Assembly: GCA_037975125.1 (NCBI GenBank)
Contig: JAJQOW010000014.1
Coordinates: 19,547,484 to 19,611,483, forward strand
Reading direction: 5' to 3'
DNA: 64,000 bases
Source: Latrodectus hesperus
Lineage: Eukaryota; Arthropoda; Arachnida; Araneae; Theridiidae
The translations under genes were made by a program, and so were the position numbers. This document shows, in pieces, positions 11,801 to 26,413 of this stretch. Every line of letters starts with the position of its first letter. The stretch's first letter is position 1. The notes under the pieces are model-generated. The model had not been told where the DNA came from. It worked only from the letters and a program-made list of their open reading frames with translations, and ran no database searches.

Positions 11801-14800
11801 TCTTTAAAATATATAAACTGTTATGTATTTATACATTAGTAATCAGAATTTCAGGTGGTGGTACATTATTATGGAAATCTTATATCAGACTTTAGAAAAA
11901 TTCAGTAACTATAAGATTCATCGCCTCAAGAGAATAAAATTTTTGATCCCTCATCTCAAAGAGAAGAGAGATTAGTTTACGAGAAAACCACCACTAGGTC
12001 CTAAAAACCTGAAACCAGGGGGTACATGTACCTTCCTGGGGCTTGAGCAGCCACCAGGCGCGTCGGCAGGTGGTGGATCGCCGAATGTCCTGCAGGAATG
12101 ACAGGATAGCCTTGAATATAGAATCAGAGGCCGCGAACCAGCTCCCGTAAACCCTGGAGTTATGCGATTCGTGCCTAGGGCTAATTGGCAACGCGGTATT
12201 GGTGTCTTAACGGAGCCTCTAGTTGCCTGGCGAACTTCTAGAGTAATTTGCCTTGCCCAGTAACTCAGGCAATGCTGGGTGGACTTATATTACCTGAGCT
12301 TTTTAATTGTTATCTTGCGGCTGAAAAGACACAAGAAATAACAAACCTTTCTGCATTTGCAGATGAAGCCTCTGAAGTAGACCTTGCTGAAAAAGACAAG
12401 GGAACTCAGAGGCAATCTTGTAAAGGGGCAGCAATGAATCCTTCACTTGAGGTAGAAATGACCTCCAAGCCATCTTTTTCTGGTGAAAGTCAGGAAGATA
12501 TCCGTAGCATGACTGACTTTCTGACCAGATGGGACTGTTTCAGCAAGACCCTATCTGCTGGAAATGTCATACGCAAGAGGAAACGGCAGAGCATATCATT
12601 TACGAATGTAAGGCTCTTGCCCTCCCTAGATTAACTTCGTTAGGCATCATCCATACTAGAGAGTTACACCTAGACTCCATTAAAGGGTTATCGGACTTTA
12701 TTAATAAAGTGGGTGACCCGAGCAACTGGAACTAGGAAACATTGGTTTTGGAGTTAATGGTACAAAATGCTGATAAAAGCAGAGGTGCCCAATGACATAC
12801 AAACCAATTCTAAGACGAAAAAGAAGAAGAAAATCCTAAAAAAATGAAAAATATCATTCTTAATTGAAATTGACGTATCTACATATCATTGGCGATGTCC
12901 CAAAAATCGAACTTTCTTAGGAAGCTTTTGATGCCTTATTTATTCCGATTTAAAAGTTGGTAAAGATAAAATTAGAAGACTGTGATAGGCATTAAGAAAA
13001 AAAATGACTCTAGACACACTTATTAAAAAGATAACGATATTAAAATATCCTAAAAGCTATACATTCTCTTTTATCTATTGCTGCGTAAAACTACTAAAAA
13101 TACATTCAAGCAGTTTTTGTGCTACAGAATAATGCACCAAGACATGTTCTACAATGCATAAGAATAGTTAATATTCCTCCAAAGATATTAACCTTGTTTA
13201 GTGACCAATTTAAAATGCATAATCAGTAATTTCAGCACAATTTTGATATCATCAATTTTTTAATCTTGTGAATAAGTTTCAGTTGGAATCTTGATTATGA
13301 TAGATGAATTGAGATTTGAGGTGCTGTAGTGTAAATCTAATAAATTTTTTAATGATAAACTACTTTATCAGAATGAGATATTTTTTTGTATACAAAACAA
13401 ATTATTCCAGTTTTAATGGTCACATGTTTGAAAAAACTATTAATTTGCATTTTTCAAGAATTACATTCTGTATGTTAATATTAAAAAATTGTTTGATTTA
13501 GACACATTTTTCACTTTATCCCCCCATATTATATGCTTTTATTATGAACTTGTGAAAGTAAGATCAGGTAAGAAAATATATATACACACCTGAGAACTTG
13601 AGATCGTTCTATTCGTAGTATTCTTAGAGTTTCCAGAGTTTTAGGAGGCTCATCAAAAACATCGTTCAGTGTGACATTGTCAAAATTCAAGCTTACAACA
13701 CCTACATCTTCAAACATTTCATGCGGTATATAGTTCAAAATGCTTTTGGAAATAGTTACCTTAAATATATTGTTAAAGATACATATTAAATATGTAAAAT
13801 AATATAATACAAACTTATTTCAAAGAAAGTTGAAAGTAGAATAAATGCATGACCAAAGTAATTGGAGTGAAAACTCAATCAAAGCGATTTTATTCCTTTA
13901 AGTTATTAAAATCTCTAAAAAATTGAAAACTCATTGGAGCTTCTTGACATTAAGTTATTGTATCAAATATCCTCATAGCTACATTCATTATGGTTTAAGA
14001 ATGAATAAATATAAATTCTTCTCGTTAAAAAATAAGCTATATAATACTTAAGTACACATATTTATTCATCAGATAGGTATTATATTAATGTAAATATGAG
14101 CTTTCAGTTTCCAAGCAAATACAACCGTCTTTTACCACTAGCTATGGAAGATAATCCACTTTCTTATGGAGGTAAAATTCCTAGGATGACATTAAGTATA
14201 ATTTTCTAGTTCATAAATATTCCATACCAAAATAATAATTGTATTGTTAAAATAATAATTATATTATAACCAAAATAATAATTATATTGTACTTTGCTAA
14301 GAAGAATAAAATGTTAAACTTAAATCTATTTTCTGTATATGTTATTAAATATTCAATGTTTCACCTTAAGAAAGAGCATTTTCTAAAATTAGGAAATACT
14401 TTTTTTAGATATCTTTTATTTATGAACTTTTACAATTATGTAGCATTACTTTGTTGTTTCTTAACAATAGCTATTTCTATTTATTTGAATAATTATACTA
14501 TGATTAACATCAAAAAAAGTATTCAGAACTTAGTATGAGTTAAAGTTTTGTCGTTCTTAAAGACGTTTTTGCCAATCATCTCTTAAGTTCGATTTACGAT
14601 CAAGTTTGCAAAGTACACTACTGGCCATTAAAATTGCTACATCAAGAAGGAATGCAAATAACAGAGCGATTTTTATTGGACACATACATTACAGTGGAAA
14701 GAACAAGTAATTAGATTTACAGGAAATTAGGATGTATAGATCTTGAGAAATCAGTACCCAGAGCAGCCACCTCTGGCTGCAACAACAGCATTTATCCGCC

Positions 14801-17758
14801 TAGACATGGAGTCAAACAGAGATTGTATGGCATGTACGGGGATCTCAGTCCATGCAGCTTCAACACTATGCCTTAGTTCATCGACAGTAGTGGATGGTGA
14901 GTGATGGCGTGCCAATCGCTCGGCAACCATTGACCACACGTTCTCAATTGGTGACAGATCAGGAGAACGTGCTGGCCAGGGTAACAGTCGAACCTGTTCT
15001 GTATCAAAGAAATTCAAAACAGTATGGGCAATATGCGGTCGTGCATTATCCTGTTGAAACAAAGCATTAGGGAGACCTCGAAGATAGGGCAAAGCCACGG
15101 GCCTTAACACATCGGAAATGCAACGGTTGTTGTTCAAAGTGCCGGTAATGCGAACAAGAGGTGATAGAGACGTGTATCCAATGGCACCAGATACCATCAC
15201 TCCAGCAGATGGGCCAGTATGGCGATGTCCAATGCACGTTCTCCACGATGCCTCCAAACACGGATGCGGCCATCATGGTCCTGTATACAGAACCGAGATT
15301 CATCTGTAAAGATGACGTGATGCCATTCACGCGTCCAGGTTCGTCACTGATCACACCATTGAAGGCGCTCCTGTCTGTAACGCAGCGTCAATGGTAGCCG
15401 AAGTCATGATCGCCGTGCAGACAATCCATGCTGTTGCAAACGTCGTCGAACTATTCGAGCAGAAACTTGTTGCCTTGCGAATGACTCCATTTCTCGACTC
15501 AGGTTTCGTGACGTGGCTGTACGATCCCTTGTGACCATGCGGATAAGATGTCTGTCTTCTCTGCTGTTAGTGATGGCGGGTCACTGAGATCCTGCATGAC
15601 GTTCCGTATGATTGTCCTGAACCCATCGATTCCATATTCAAAATCAGACACGTGCTGATAGGCATTTCTTCTTCTTACACGAGGCATTACAACGACTTTC
15701 TTTGCCGAAAACAACGTTGAAACGGAAATTGAGTATGAGAAAAATGCTGTGAAATCTCTGGTTTTATACACATTGTAGATGTCGCTACTGTCACCTGCTT
15801 TGTATGAATGCGCTGAAAATCTAATCATTTGCATATCACAGCAAGTTCTACCTGTCATGCAAATTTCACGTGTGTGGTGTGCCGCTTTCCTGGTATAGCA
15901 ATTTTAATGGCCAGTATTGTAGCTGCTATCCTTATCTTCAACTTCACCATACCAGAGGAAAGACATTGTAGCCATGACTTAATTTATATGTTAATAGATC
16001 GTTGCATATCAGGGCACAGATGCCGTATAATCCAGGATTCCAAATTCTGAAATTTTTTTTGGCAATGAAAAAATGTTGCCAAGAAAACGTGTTGTGACGT
16101 GAGTGATGACGTTAATACTAGGGCTGTCCAAATAGAATTTTCTGCCTAATTTCTATAGGTCTCCATATATATGATATAATAAAACCCAGGTTGCGTGCCA
16201 GATACATAAGAAAATCCTCCAAAAAATCACCAAACTCAGAAATGTGCATCTTGTATTATACGGCATTTGCTCCCATATCAGTAGCCATCAATGAGCACAA
16301 CGAATCTTCAATTGAATCTGGTATACAAACCATTTCTTATGAAATATTTTCATCTTTTTTATTAAACACTATTTAATTAGAGAAGCCCGGTGGCTTCGTG
16401 GCAGCGTTTCACGGTCTCATGGCACAGGTCCGAGGTTCGATCCTCGGGCTGGGCAAGGTTGACTCACCCTTTCATCCCTTCAATGGGTCGATTACTGAGT
16501 ACCAAGCATGCTTGGGAACTAAATACTGGGGGTCTTACGTTAGGCTGACCACCTAATTGGGACATATGCTTCGCACCACAGGGCCCTCTGTCATGAAAAC
16601 AGTTATGGGCACTGTAGGCATTATCCCACATAGGCTGTCGTGCCATGGAGAAAAAAATTAATTAGAATTTTGGATTATTTTCAGTATAAAGAAACATATT
16701 ATTTTAAATCATTTTTAATTCGTTTTAATTGTTATAAATCATCGAACATTTTATCTACAACAAATTTAATATAATCACAATGAAACACTTTAGCTCCTCA
16801 TTTTTAACGTTTCATTAAAAATTCAAAGTGTGAAAAAAAATATATATGTAAATGAATAATTAAATGAAAATCGAATTTCAATTAATTTTTCAACTTAATA
16901 ATCCGATTTTTAAGAAGAAATTAAATTGATCTAATTCGATTTTAGAAGGAATCCATCAGAGATATGTCGGAAAACCAAGACGTATTCCCTTAATGAATAT
17001 GGAGGGAACAATGCCTGTAATTGAGGATGAGAAATATATCCAAATGCAAGCGAAAAAAGGTAATTTTAAGATATTTTAATTACAAATATAGACACAAATG
17101 CCGTATAATCCAGGATGCCAAATTCTGAGTGGTGATTTTTTGGCGAAATTTCTTATCTAGCAACCTTGTTTTCATAACGTCATAGATATAGAGACCTATA
17201 AATATTATGCAGAACATTTTATTTTGGTAACCCTAGTATTTACGTCATCCGGCTCGTCACAATACGTCATCTTAGCAACACTTCTTCATCGCCAAAAAAA
17301 TTCAGAATTGTGAATCCTGGATTATAACTGCATCCGTGCCAATCGTTGTTATTACGGAGTTAACATTAGATAAAATATTTATTTAATCCCACACAAAATC
17401 TCTGAACAGTATTATTTTATTTTCAAAATAATTGCAAGTTTATTTTAATTCTAATATTACACAACTTTAATTAAAAATTTCATTATGTCAAATAAGTACT
17501 TGAATAGGCCATTAGGTAGTCTATAAGTAAATATTATTTAAGACTTCTTACCGAATTATAACTGTATCTTGCAGAATTTTCGAACACTCGTTTTAATGTA
17601 TCTGCTTCCTTCAGATTCTCGCATCTCAGGCTTGGTATTTCTGGATATATGCAAATGCAAGGAGATAATTTGGAAGCTTCGGGACAACCTACTTCCGCTA
17701 AGCAAAAGTACACAGATATTGAAAAGAAAAATGTAATGAAAAGCATCTGTTTTCCCAT
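5748..17758 (-). CDS. Secreted leucine-rich-repeat protein gene, 5' part (four exons; continues off the left edge)
   Basis: Four minus-strand exons with AG/GT borders and matching phases form one reading frame: 17758-17552 (phase 0 out), 13759-13590 (2 out), 8121-7961 (1 out) and 5865-5748 (2 out). The product begins with a hydrophobic signal peptide. A Cys-rich N-terminal cap (CPEASKLSPCICIYPEIP, then LRC) and leucine-rich repeats follow. This architecture, with one or two repeats per exon, resembles extracellular arthropod LRR proteins often named after the oplophorus-luciferin 2-monooxygenase non-catalytic subunit; that label reflects homology, not function. Such proteins usually mediate extracellular or cell-surface binding. 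No transmembrane part or C-terminus is visible because the gene leaves the window. The introns are filled with transposons, but all visible exons are intact. Confidence 0.8.
6006..6264 (+). mobile_element. MITE copy A (hAT-type, 8-bp target duplication)
   Basis: This is a ~258-bp element with terminal inverted repeats of about 38 bp, starting GACACAGATGCTGTATAAT and ending with the complementary CAGCATCTCTGCC. It has no coding capacity. ACTTATTG flanks it at 5998-6005 and 6265-6272, an 8-bp duplication as made by hAT transposases (one extra A on the right). Two related copies lie at 16013-16273 and 17091-17340. The short ORF across it is spurious. Confidence 0.78.
6511..6704. repeat. Tandem duplication, two units of ~97 bp
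   Basis: TGTATATGTCATAAGAA begins at 6511 and again at 6608. Both units continue through a shared segment (TATTTTTATTCCAATATTATT) to TTTTGCACTTATA. The units differ by scattered substitutions, so the duplication is not very recent. It lies in intron 3 of the LRR gene. Confidence 0.75.
7330..7519 (-). pseudogene. Possible C-terminal fragment of a mariner/Tc3-like transposase
   Basis: This minus-strand stretch is richer in G+C than its surroundings. It reads LKDNITDAVRNIPSECYVRL in one frame, which resembles the C-terminal helical tail of mariner/Tc3-like transposases in the region following their third catalytic residue. No catalytic motif or inverted repeat is visible, so the assignment rests only on this tail. 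It lies inside LRR intron 3. Confidence 0.35.
7961..8121 (-). CDS. LRR gene exon 3
   Basis: The acceptor ag lies at 8123-8122 and the donor CCAG|gtgagt at 7961/7960. The first base completes an Arg codon begun in exon 2, and the last base begins a Gly codon completed in exon 4. The product contains FLRPLTKLEWLDVTDVPVRS and TIQRIIFQR, typical repeat turns. The frame is open throughout. Confidence 0.8.
8122..10340. other. AT-rich LRR intron 2, left half
   Basis: No gene or clear transposon is seen. A three-unit tandem repeat of CAACTCATGTTA occurs at 9876-9912. Confidence 0.5.
10438..10620. repeat. Cluster of degenerate TTCnnGAA / GAACATT units
   Basis: Short motifs of the type TTCTGGAA, GTTCAGAAC, CATTTTGGAATG, ACGTTTCAGAAC and GTTCCAGAATATTGTGGAA recur about every 15-25 bases. 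They sit directly upstream of the Helitron helicase fragment. They superficially resemble heat-shock elements (nGAAnnTTCn arrays). More likely they are a degenerate tandem repeat belonging to the transposon; this is unresolved. Confidence 0.4.
10711..11108 (+). pseudogene. Helitron Pif1-like helicase, C-terminal fragment
   Basis: The frame 10759-10986 gives CNRTRMIVKCLSNNNIEAEL, FIPRIPMITTEQPLQFKRMK and FTINKAQEQSLKYFGINI. These match the C-terminal core of Pif1-family helicases of Helitron transposons (conserved GTR, IPRI and the TINKAQGQSL-type motif, here with E for G). Upstream, LKLGCPII is in another frame. Downstream, TICILLSSRKF and the PENKIKNVV tail follow after an in-frame stop. Only the last ~130 residues of the helicase remain, with no Rep/HUH domain and no clear CTRR hairpin end. 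It is a dead remnant in LRR intron 2. Confidence 0.75.
11580..11750. other. GC-richer unexplained island
   Basis: The block is clearly less AT-rich than its flanks, with runs such as CAGCTGTTGTTGTTGCACC and GACAGCTGGGTGGAGTC. It looks like an old repeat (SINE or LINE debris), but I found no box A/B promoter, no inverted repeat and no meaningful frame. Confidence 0.3.
12008..12833 (+). mobile_element. LINE-derived non-autonomous retroposon, copy 1
   Basis: The ~826-bp element is flanked by TCCTAAAAA at 11999-12007 and 12834-12842. It starts CCTGAAACCAGGGGGTAC and ends in a purine-rich tail (AAAAAGAAGAAGAAAA). Near its 3' end the frame 12529-12735 encodes CWKCHTQEETAEHIIYECKA, a CCHC-type finger like the ORF2 C-terminus of R1/Jockey-like non-LTR retrotransposons, ending in PSNWN and a stop. 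There is no reverse transcriptase. A second copy at 49183-50004 has the same 5' start, length and tail, so this is a short family that retains only ends of a LINE. A second open frame of 128 codons (12248-12634) is conserved in length between copies but shows mostly amino-acid-changing differences. Confidence 0.75.
13590..13759 (-). CDS. LRR gene exon 2
   Basis: The exon is bounded by an acceptor (tttaag at 13765-13760) and a donor (CTCAG|gtgtgt at 13590/13589). It starts in phase 0, as exon 1 requires, and leaves two bases. The translation contains ILNYIPHEMFEDVGVVSLNF and TLETLRILRIERSQVL, the regular Leu/Ile/Val spacing of leucine-rich repeats. No stop interrupts it. Confidence 0.78.
14225..14293. 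repeat. Short tandem repeat, three units of ~22 bp
   Basis: The unit (CC)AAAATAATAATTATATTGT is repeated three times with small changes, in intron 1 of the LRR gene. Confidence 0.6.
14616..15919 (-). mobile_element. Tc1-like DNA transposon, near full length, inactive
   Basis: The element is ~1304 bp with ~26-bp terminal inverted repeats (CTGGCCATTAAAATTGCTA at the left, its complement at the right) and TA on both sides (14614-14615, 15920-15921). The minus strand carries a transposase: MPRVRRRNAYQHVSDFE from 15687, the first catalytic Asp in the ISDEPGR region of another frame, then FQQDNARPH and SPDLSPIENVWSM in the intact C-terminal frame 14751-15257. This is the DD34E Tc1 pattern. Frameshifts between the N-terminal part, the 15067-15354 frame and the C-terminal frame disable it. 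It lies inside intron 1 of the LRR gene. Confidence 0.9.
14751..15257 (-). pseudogene. Tc1 transposase C-terminal frame
   Basis: This is the longest surviving frame of the Tc1 element (168 codons). It covers the HRHTGPSAGVMVSGAIGY segment, the second catalytic Asp in NALFQQDNARPHIAH and the third acidic residue, Glu, in DLSPIENVWSMVAERLARHH. It ends in the natural C-terminus VVAARGGCSGY and a stop at 14751-14753. The usual Trp of the VMVWGAI motif is Ser here. The N-terminal helix-turn-helix and the first Asp lie in other frames, so no intact enzyme is made. Confidence 0.88.
16013..16273 (+). mobile_element. MITE copy B (hAT-type, exact 8-bp target duplication)
   Basis: The 261-bp element starts GGCACAGATGCCGTATAATC and ends TATACGGCATTTGCTCC. 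CATATCAG flanks it exactly at 16005-16012 and 16274-16281. The inverted ends match copies A (6006) and C (17091), while the interior is more diverged. It is non-coding and was presumably moved by a hAT-family transposase not present in this window. Confidence 0.82.
16382..16657 (+). mobile_element. tRNA-derived SINE, family 1, copy 1
   Basis: Near the 5' end, GGTGGCTTCGTGGCAGCG resembles a pol III box A, and GGTTCGATCCTCGG a box B. The body ends in a short A tail (GAGAAAAAAA). TTAATTAGA occurs at both sides (16373-16381 and 16658-16666), a target-site duplication. The paralogous segment at about 28244-28255 lacks the element, so it inserted after that segment was duplicated. A second copy is at 24337-24609. 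Confidence 0.82.
17091..17340 (+). mobile_element. MITE copy C (hAT-type)
   Basis: It has the same inverted ends as copies A and B (GACACAAATGCCGTATAATC and GGATTATAACTGCATCCGTG). It also shares interior blocks with copy A, such as TTATGCAGAA and CATCGCCA. No clear 8-bp duplication is visible at its borders. It lies 211 bp downstream of LRR exon 1, in intron 1. Confidence 0.72.
17552..17758 (-). CDS. LRR gene exon 1: signal peptide and Cys-rich cap
   Basis: It encodes exactly 69 codons from ATG at 17758 to the donor CG|gtaagaag at 17551. Residues 1-22 form a signal peptide (hydrophobic core LFITFFFSISVYFCLA). The following VGCPEASKLSPCICIYPEIP and LRCENL carry the four cysteines expected of an LRR N-terminal cap. 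The ATG was chosen because it opens directly on a signal peptide and the exon ends in the phase needed by exon 2. A decayed duplicate of this exon lies at 28549-28756. Confidence 0.82.
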
Positions 17759-18190
17759 TATGAAAGTGAAAGGTGATGTTCAAATATACTATGGAAAAAA
17801 TTTACATATATGTGTATACTTGTTAAATATATATATATAAATGAACAAGAACAGCTTAGCAGCTTAGTCTTGTGACGGCTTCAAGAACCACTTCAAAAAT
17901 GAAATAACCTGGGGTTGAAGTTTTTTGATAACACGATGCTTTTTTCTTTTTTTTGTAAAAAATTGATGACGATAAATTATTCTAGTTATTTTGTTATGCA
18001 ATACTAGTTTGTGATGAGCTCTACTGAAAAAACTTACGAGGATTAACAAATTTTATTCACATAATGTCAACAGGAGTTTAAAGATATCTTAGAAGATATG
18101 CTGAGAAGCATCCTTTGCACAGCAGATTTTACTTTCATATCGGAAATTCTATCTCATCAAGCTAATGTTTCCGTACACAAATGACTGGGT
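17759..18190 (-). promoter_or_regulatory. Presumed promoter / 5' region of the LRR gene
   Basis: This stretch lies upstream of the LRR start codon. It is conserved with 28757-29180, upstream of the pseudo-exon, beyond the coding part. Shared blocks include AGATATGCTGAGAAGCATC versus AAATGCTGAGAAGCATC, and TTTACTTTCATATNGGAAATTC. Conservation outside coding sequence shows that the duplication included the promoter. No clear TATA box or initiator can be singled out. Confidence 0.45.
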
Positions 18191-22780
<4,590 letters not shown>

Positions 22781-22782
22781 TA

Positions 22783-24217
22783 CAGGGTGGTTCCAAACTT
22801 ATCGTACAAATTTCGTGGAGAGGTAATGAATACGTCAGGAAAGCGACTTCACCTAGAAAAGTATGTCCAGAAACATCATCTACAAGAACAAAATGGACAA
22901 GTAAAGAGAACATAAGAAATGAGTAAAATTAAGTGGTAAGGAATGTGACTTTTATTACAGCAAGATAAAGTAGGTCACAGTAGGTGCTCAAAAATTGCGA
23001 CCATTTACACGAACACAGACTTCTCAGCGCCGTTGTATTGACCGCAGAACATTATTAAAAATGCCCAGCATTTCACGGACAGTGCCTGCTATTCGTGCAA
23101 CAAGTTCCATTTCACTGTCGATGGGGTCTCATACACAAGGTTCTTCATTGCTCCCCAAAAAAGAAATCCATGGGTGTTAAATCAGGTGACTTGGCTGGCC
23201 AAGAAATCGGTCCACGTCTGCAAATCCATCGAGCTCCGTATGTACGGTTTAGGTAATCACGCACAGCAGTTGTGGTGTAGGATGGAGCCAGCCCCGTCAT
23301 GTTGATACCACATATTTCGGCAAACATGTGCAGTAACAGCGCCCAAAAAGTCTGTGACACTGTCTCGAGAAAGTTTAGATATTTCCGGCCGTCCAATCGA
23401 TACGGTAGCAAATAAGGTCCCAGAAAATAGTCGCCAATGATTCCCGCCCACACATTGATATCAAAACGATGTTGCGCAGCGTGACTTCTGGTACCATGCG
23501 GGTTTTCGTAAACCCAAACATGTAAATTGTGTGTATTGAACACATCTTCACGAGTGAATGAAGCTTCATCTGTAAAAAGGATAGAAGCGGAAAAAATGGG
23601 ATATAAGACAACTTTCTGCGTGAACCATTGTGCAAATTCCACACTTTTCGGATAATCGTTGGGTTGCAGTAACTGCACCCTTTGCAAATGGTAAGGATGT
23701 ACACGTTCCTCGTGCAGTATCCGCCACACTGACGACTGAGAGACCCCAAGCTGGTGTAAAATAGCTCGTGTGCTGGTATTCGGGTTATCTTCGATGGACT
23801 ATAAGACTTGTTCTGCAACGTTGACATCCGCATGAGTCGTCTTCTTCCCGTATCTTGCATGTTGCTGCGCTGTGAACCACTTTTGCACAGATTGCGATGC
23901 ATGCGTGCAAACATTTCATGCTGCGCTATTCTTCTGTTGGATTATCAGCCTTCGTAAACTTTCCTAGCTCAGCGGCCGCTATGCGAGATGCATATCCTCT
24001 AGCTCTTGATGCGTGAAACGATTCATCTTACTACTTGCTAGTCAGCTTGCACACTGATGATAGCGTGAGGGGTCGAGCAAGCTGGTTGTCTACACACAGT
24101 GCCCTTTACATACGCATGTGTACTTTTGCGCACATACTTTCCTATGTGAAAAATCGGTTTCCTGACATATTTCCAACCTCTCCACGAAATTTGTACGATA
24201 AGTTTTGAAACACCCTC
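22783..24217 (-). mobile_element. Mariner/Tc3-like DNA transposon, inactive
   Basis: The element is ~1.43 kb, bounded by imperfect inverted repeats of about 60 bp. The left begins CAGGGTGGTTCCAAACTTAT and the right, read on the minus strand, begins GAGGGTGTTTCAAAACTTAT. Both continue CGTACAAATTTCGTGGAGAG. TA dinucleotides flank it (22781-22782, 24218-24219). The minus strand encodes a transposase from ATG at 24026 (MNRFTHQELEDMHLA, then a stop), with ILFTDEASFT (first Asp) and SPDLTPMDFFF (third Asp). The second Asp motif (MWYQHDGAG) sits in another frame, so at least two frameshifts exist. The right end abuts a (TA)n tract. Confidence 0.88.
23145..23729 (-). pseudogene. Mariner-like transposase, main surviving frame
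   Basis: 194 codons: WRILHEERVHPYHLQRVQLL (linker after the helix-turn-helix), FTDEASFTREDVFNTHNLHV (catalytic Asp 1), FDINVWAGIIGDYFLGPYLL and WPAKSPDLTPMDFFF (catalytic Asp 3). Between them the frame lost the HDGA motif: ICGINMTGLAPSYTTT replaces it, while MWYQHDGAG is found in the +1 frame at 23257-23451. Two compensating frameshifts therefore corrupt the catalytic core. Confidence 0.85.
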
Positions 24218-24610
<393 letters not shown>

Positions 24611-24660
<50 letters not shown>

Positions 24661-24678
24661 AGTGTGTGTGTGTGTGTT
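24611..24678. repeat. Compound (TA)n(TG)n microsatellite
   Basis: A TA run to about 24652 is followed by TG repeats with one AG interruption. Confidence 0.95.
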
Positions 24679-24679
24679 A

Positions 24680-26410
24680 GCAACGTTCATTTCATCGAAG
24701 TGCTACCACACATAAGTGTGCAAGTCAAAATATTGTATATGGGAAGAAATGCTGTAAATATAGTCATAAGGTGTACAGTATCATCATTCTTAACACTACT
24801 ACGAGTCACTTATGTATCTTCTGAAAAGATTTGAAGACAAATATATGCGAGAGTCGTCTGTACATTATTAAGAATCATCGTTCTGACTGACCATGATATT
24901 GTAGACATCGTTAAAAGATGCATGCAGGCATTTATCATCTTTCACATGAGACATTTCTGAGATTCAGGATAAATGCTATGTAGTCCCACAAGATCTAGTT
25001 AAAATATGTTAAAAACTCTGGTGTTAATAATTGGGCCTGGATATGACCTAATATGACTAGGAACAGTATGGTGCTACTTTGACTTTTTCAAATCTATTGA
25101 TTTCTTATTCACCAGAGTCATAGAAATCCAAGCAGCAGAATTAGCAATATCACAAAATGTTAAATCTCAGATTTTCTAAACTACAATCAAATGATTGTAT
25201 TCCAATACATGCATTTTTCTTCTGATAACCGATAAGAGTTTCTTCTAGTTGCATGTGATAAAACGAACTTTGCTTAAACACTCCACTTTCAACTTTATAA
25301 TACATAGTTATACATATTTTTGATTTTTACATATATTAATTATATAATACATAATTAATATATGTAAAAATCAAAAGTATGGAATTTTTGAAAATAACTT
25401 AGAAATTGACTTTTATTTGACGTAGCAGCTTAGTAAATTCTTGATTCTGAAGTGTTTGTAAAAACGAAAAGGAATTTGCAATAAATTGCATGGTAGCATA
25501 TATCACACAATTCTAAGCATCATAAATTAAAACGTCAAAAATTTAAACATAAAAATGTCAAGACTTAACTGTTTAAAGTGAATATTATTAAAGAGTGTAA
25601 AATAAAAATTATAAAAACATTTGAATAAAGAATAAGTTAGAAAGGTGTTTGTAATGTTACCATTATTGAAGTAAAAAGGTTTTTAAAGAATATAGCTACA
25701 AATGAAATGTCATATGAGGATAGTATTCTAAGATATCTTTCAGATAGATAAATAGTTTAAAACTATGGGAGATTAATTTGATAGAAAAATATCTATTTAA
25801 AATTCATGAATTTAGTGGGCGAGTAGAATTGTGAAAAGCAAAATGGAAAAATTACAAATTAAGTATTAACACTTTAACGTATTTGCTCGTTGGTGACCTG
25901 TGGCAAAGTTATCGGCAAATTTGCACATGCCGTGTCTCACACTAGCAACTTTTATATCTCACCTTATTTTATGAGATACATTTCATTAAAAATAAATGGG
26001 ATAGATAATAATAAGACTTTTTTTAACATAGATAGTAAACTACCAACTTTTTACCAATTTTTCAAAAATTAAATTTAGTGATTTACGGGTTTATTAGTTT
26101 GTGCTAAGTTGTAATATCAATTTGAAGGAAATATAGAATACAGAAAGCCAATCTCTTCGCTATTTCAAGCCATGGTCAAGTATCGAAGCTAAGCTGAATC
26201 TTTTTCATTTCACGCCATACTATCTAAAAGACTCTCTAATCCCCACCTAATTTATGTGCTAATGGATTGGTACTTCTCATTTGTCACACATTAATGAACA
26301 AAATAGGAGACCTTCGACTGGATCAAATATAGAATACATTGCCTCCTTGTCAGGAGAACTACGCCTTTTTCAACCAAGTCCTCCCAGTCTCTTATGACTT
26401 CAAATAAAAA
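24680..26410. other. AT-rich intergenic stretch
   Basis: No gene is recognised. It contains the inverted repeat at 25314-25380 and a slightly GC-richer patch at 26150-26400 that I cannot assign. Confidence 0.5.
25314..25380. repeat. Inverted repeat, 29-bp arms, 9-bp loop
   Basis: The left arm 25314-25342 and right arm 25352-25380 are complementary except for one position. The core is GATTTTTACATATATTAATT. It would form a strong AT-rich hairpin or cruciform. No coding role is seen. Confidence 0.85.
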
Positions 26411-26413
26411 CTA

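Noticed and set aside
11994..12191. Minus-strand frame repeated at 49174-49368 (MPISPRH...)
   Set aside because: Both are antisense readings of the 5' part of the LINE-derived element; conservation reflects shared ancestry of the repeat.
15118..15397. Plus-strand frames over the Tc1 element
   Set aside because: Shadows of the minus-strand transposase.
16382..16460. Possible tRNA genes at SINE heads (also 26823, 32330-32405, 57051)
   Set aside because: Box A and box B are present, but the acceptor stems are imperfect or continue into non-tRNA bodies, and several carry target duplications. They are SINEs.
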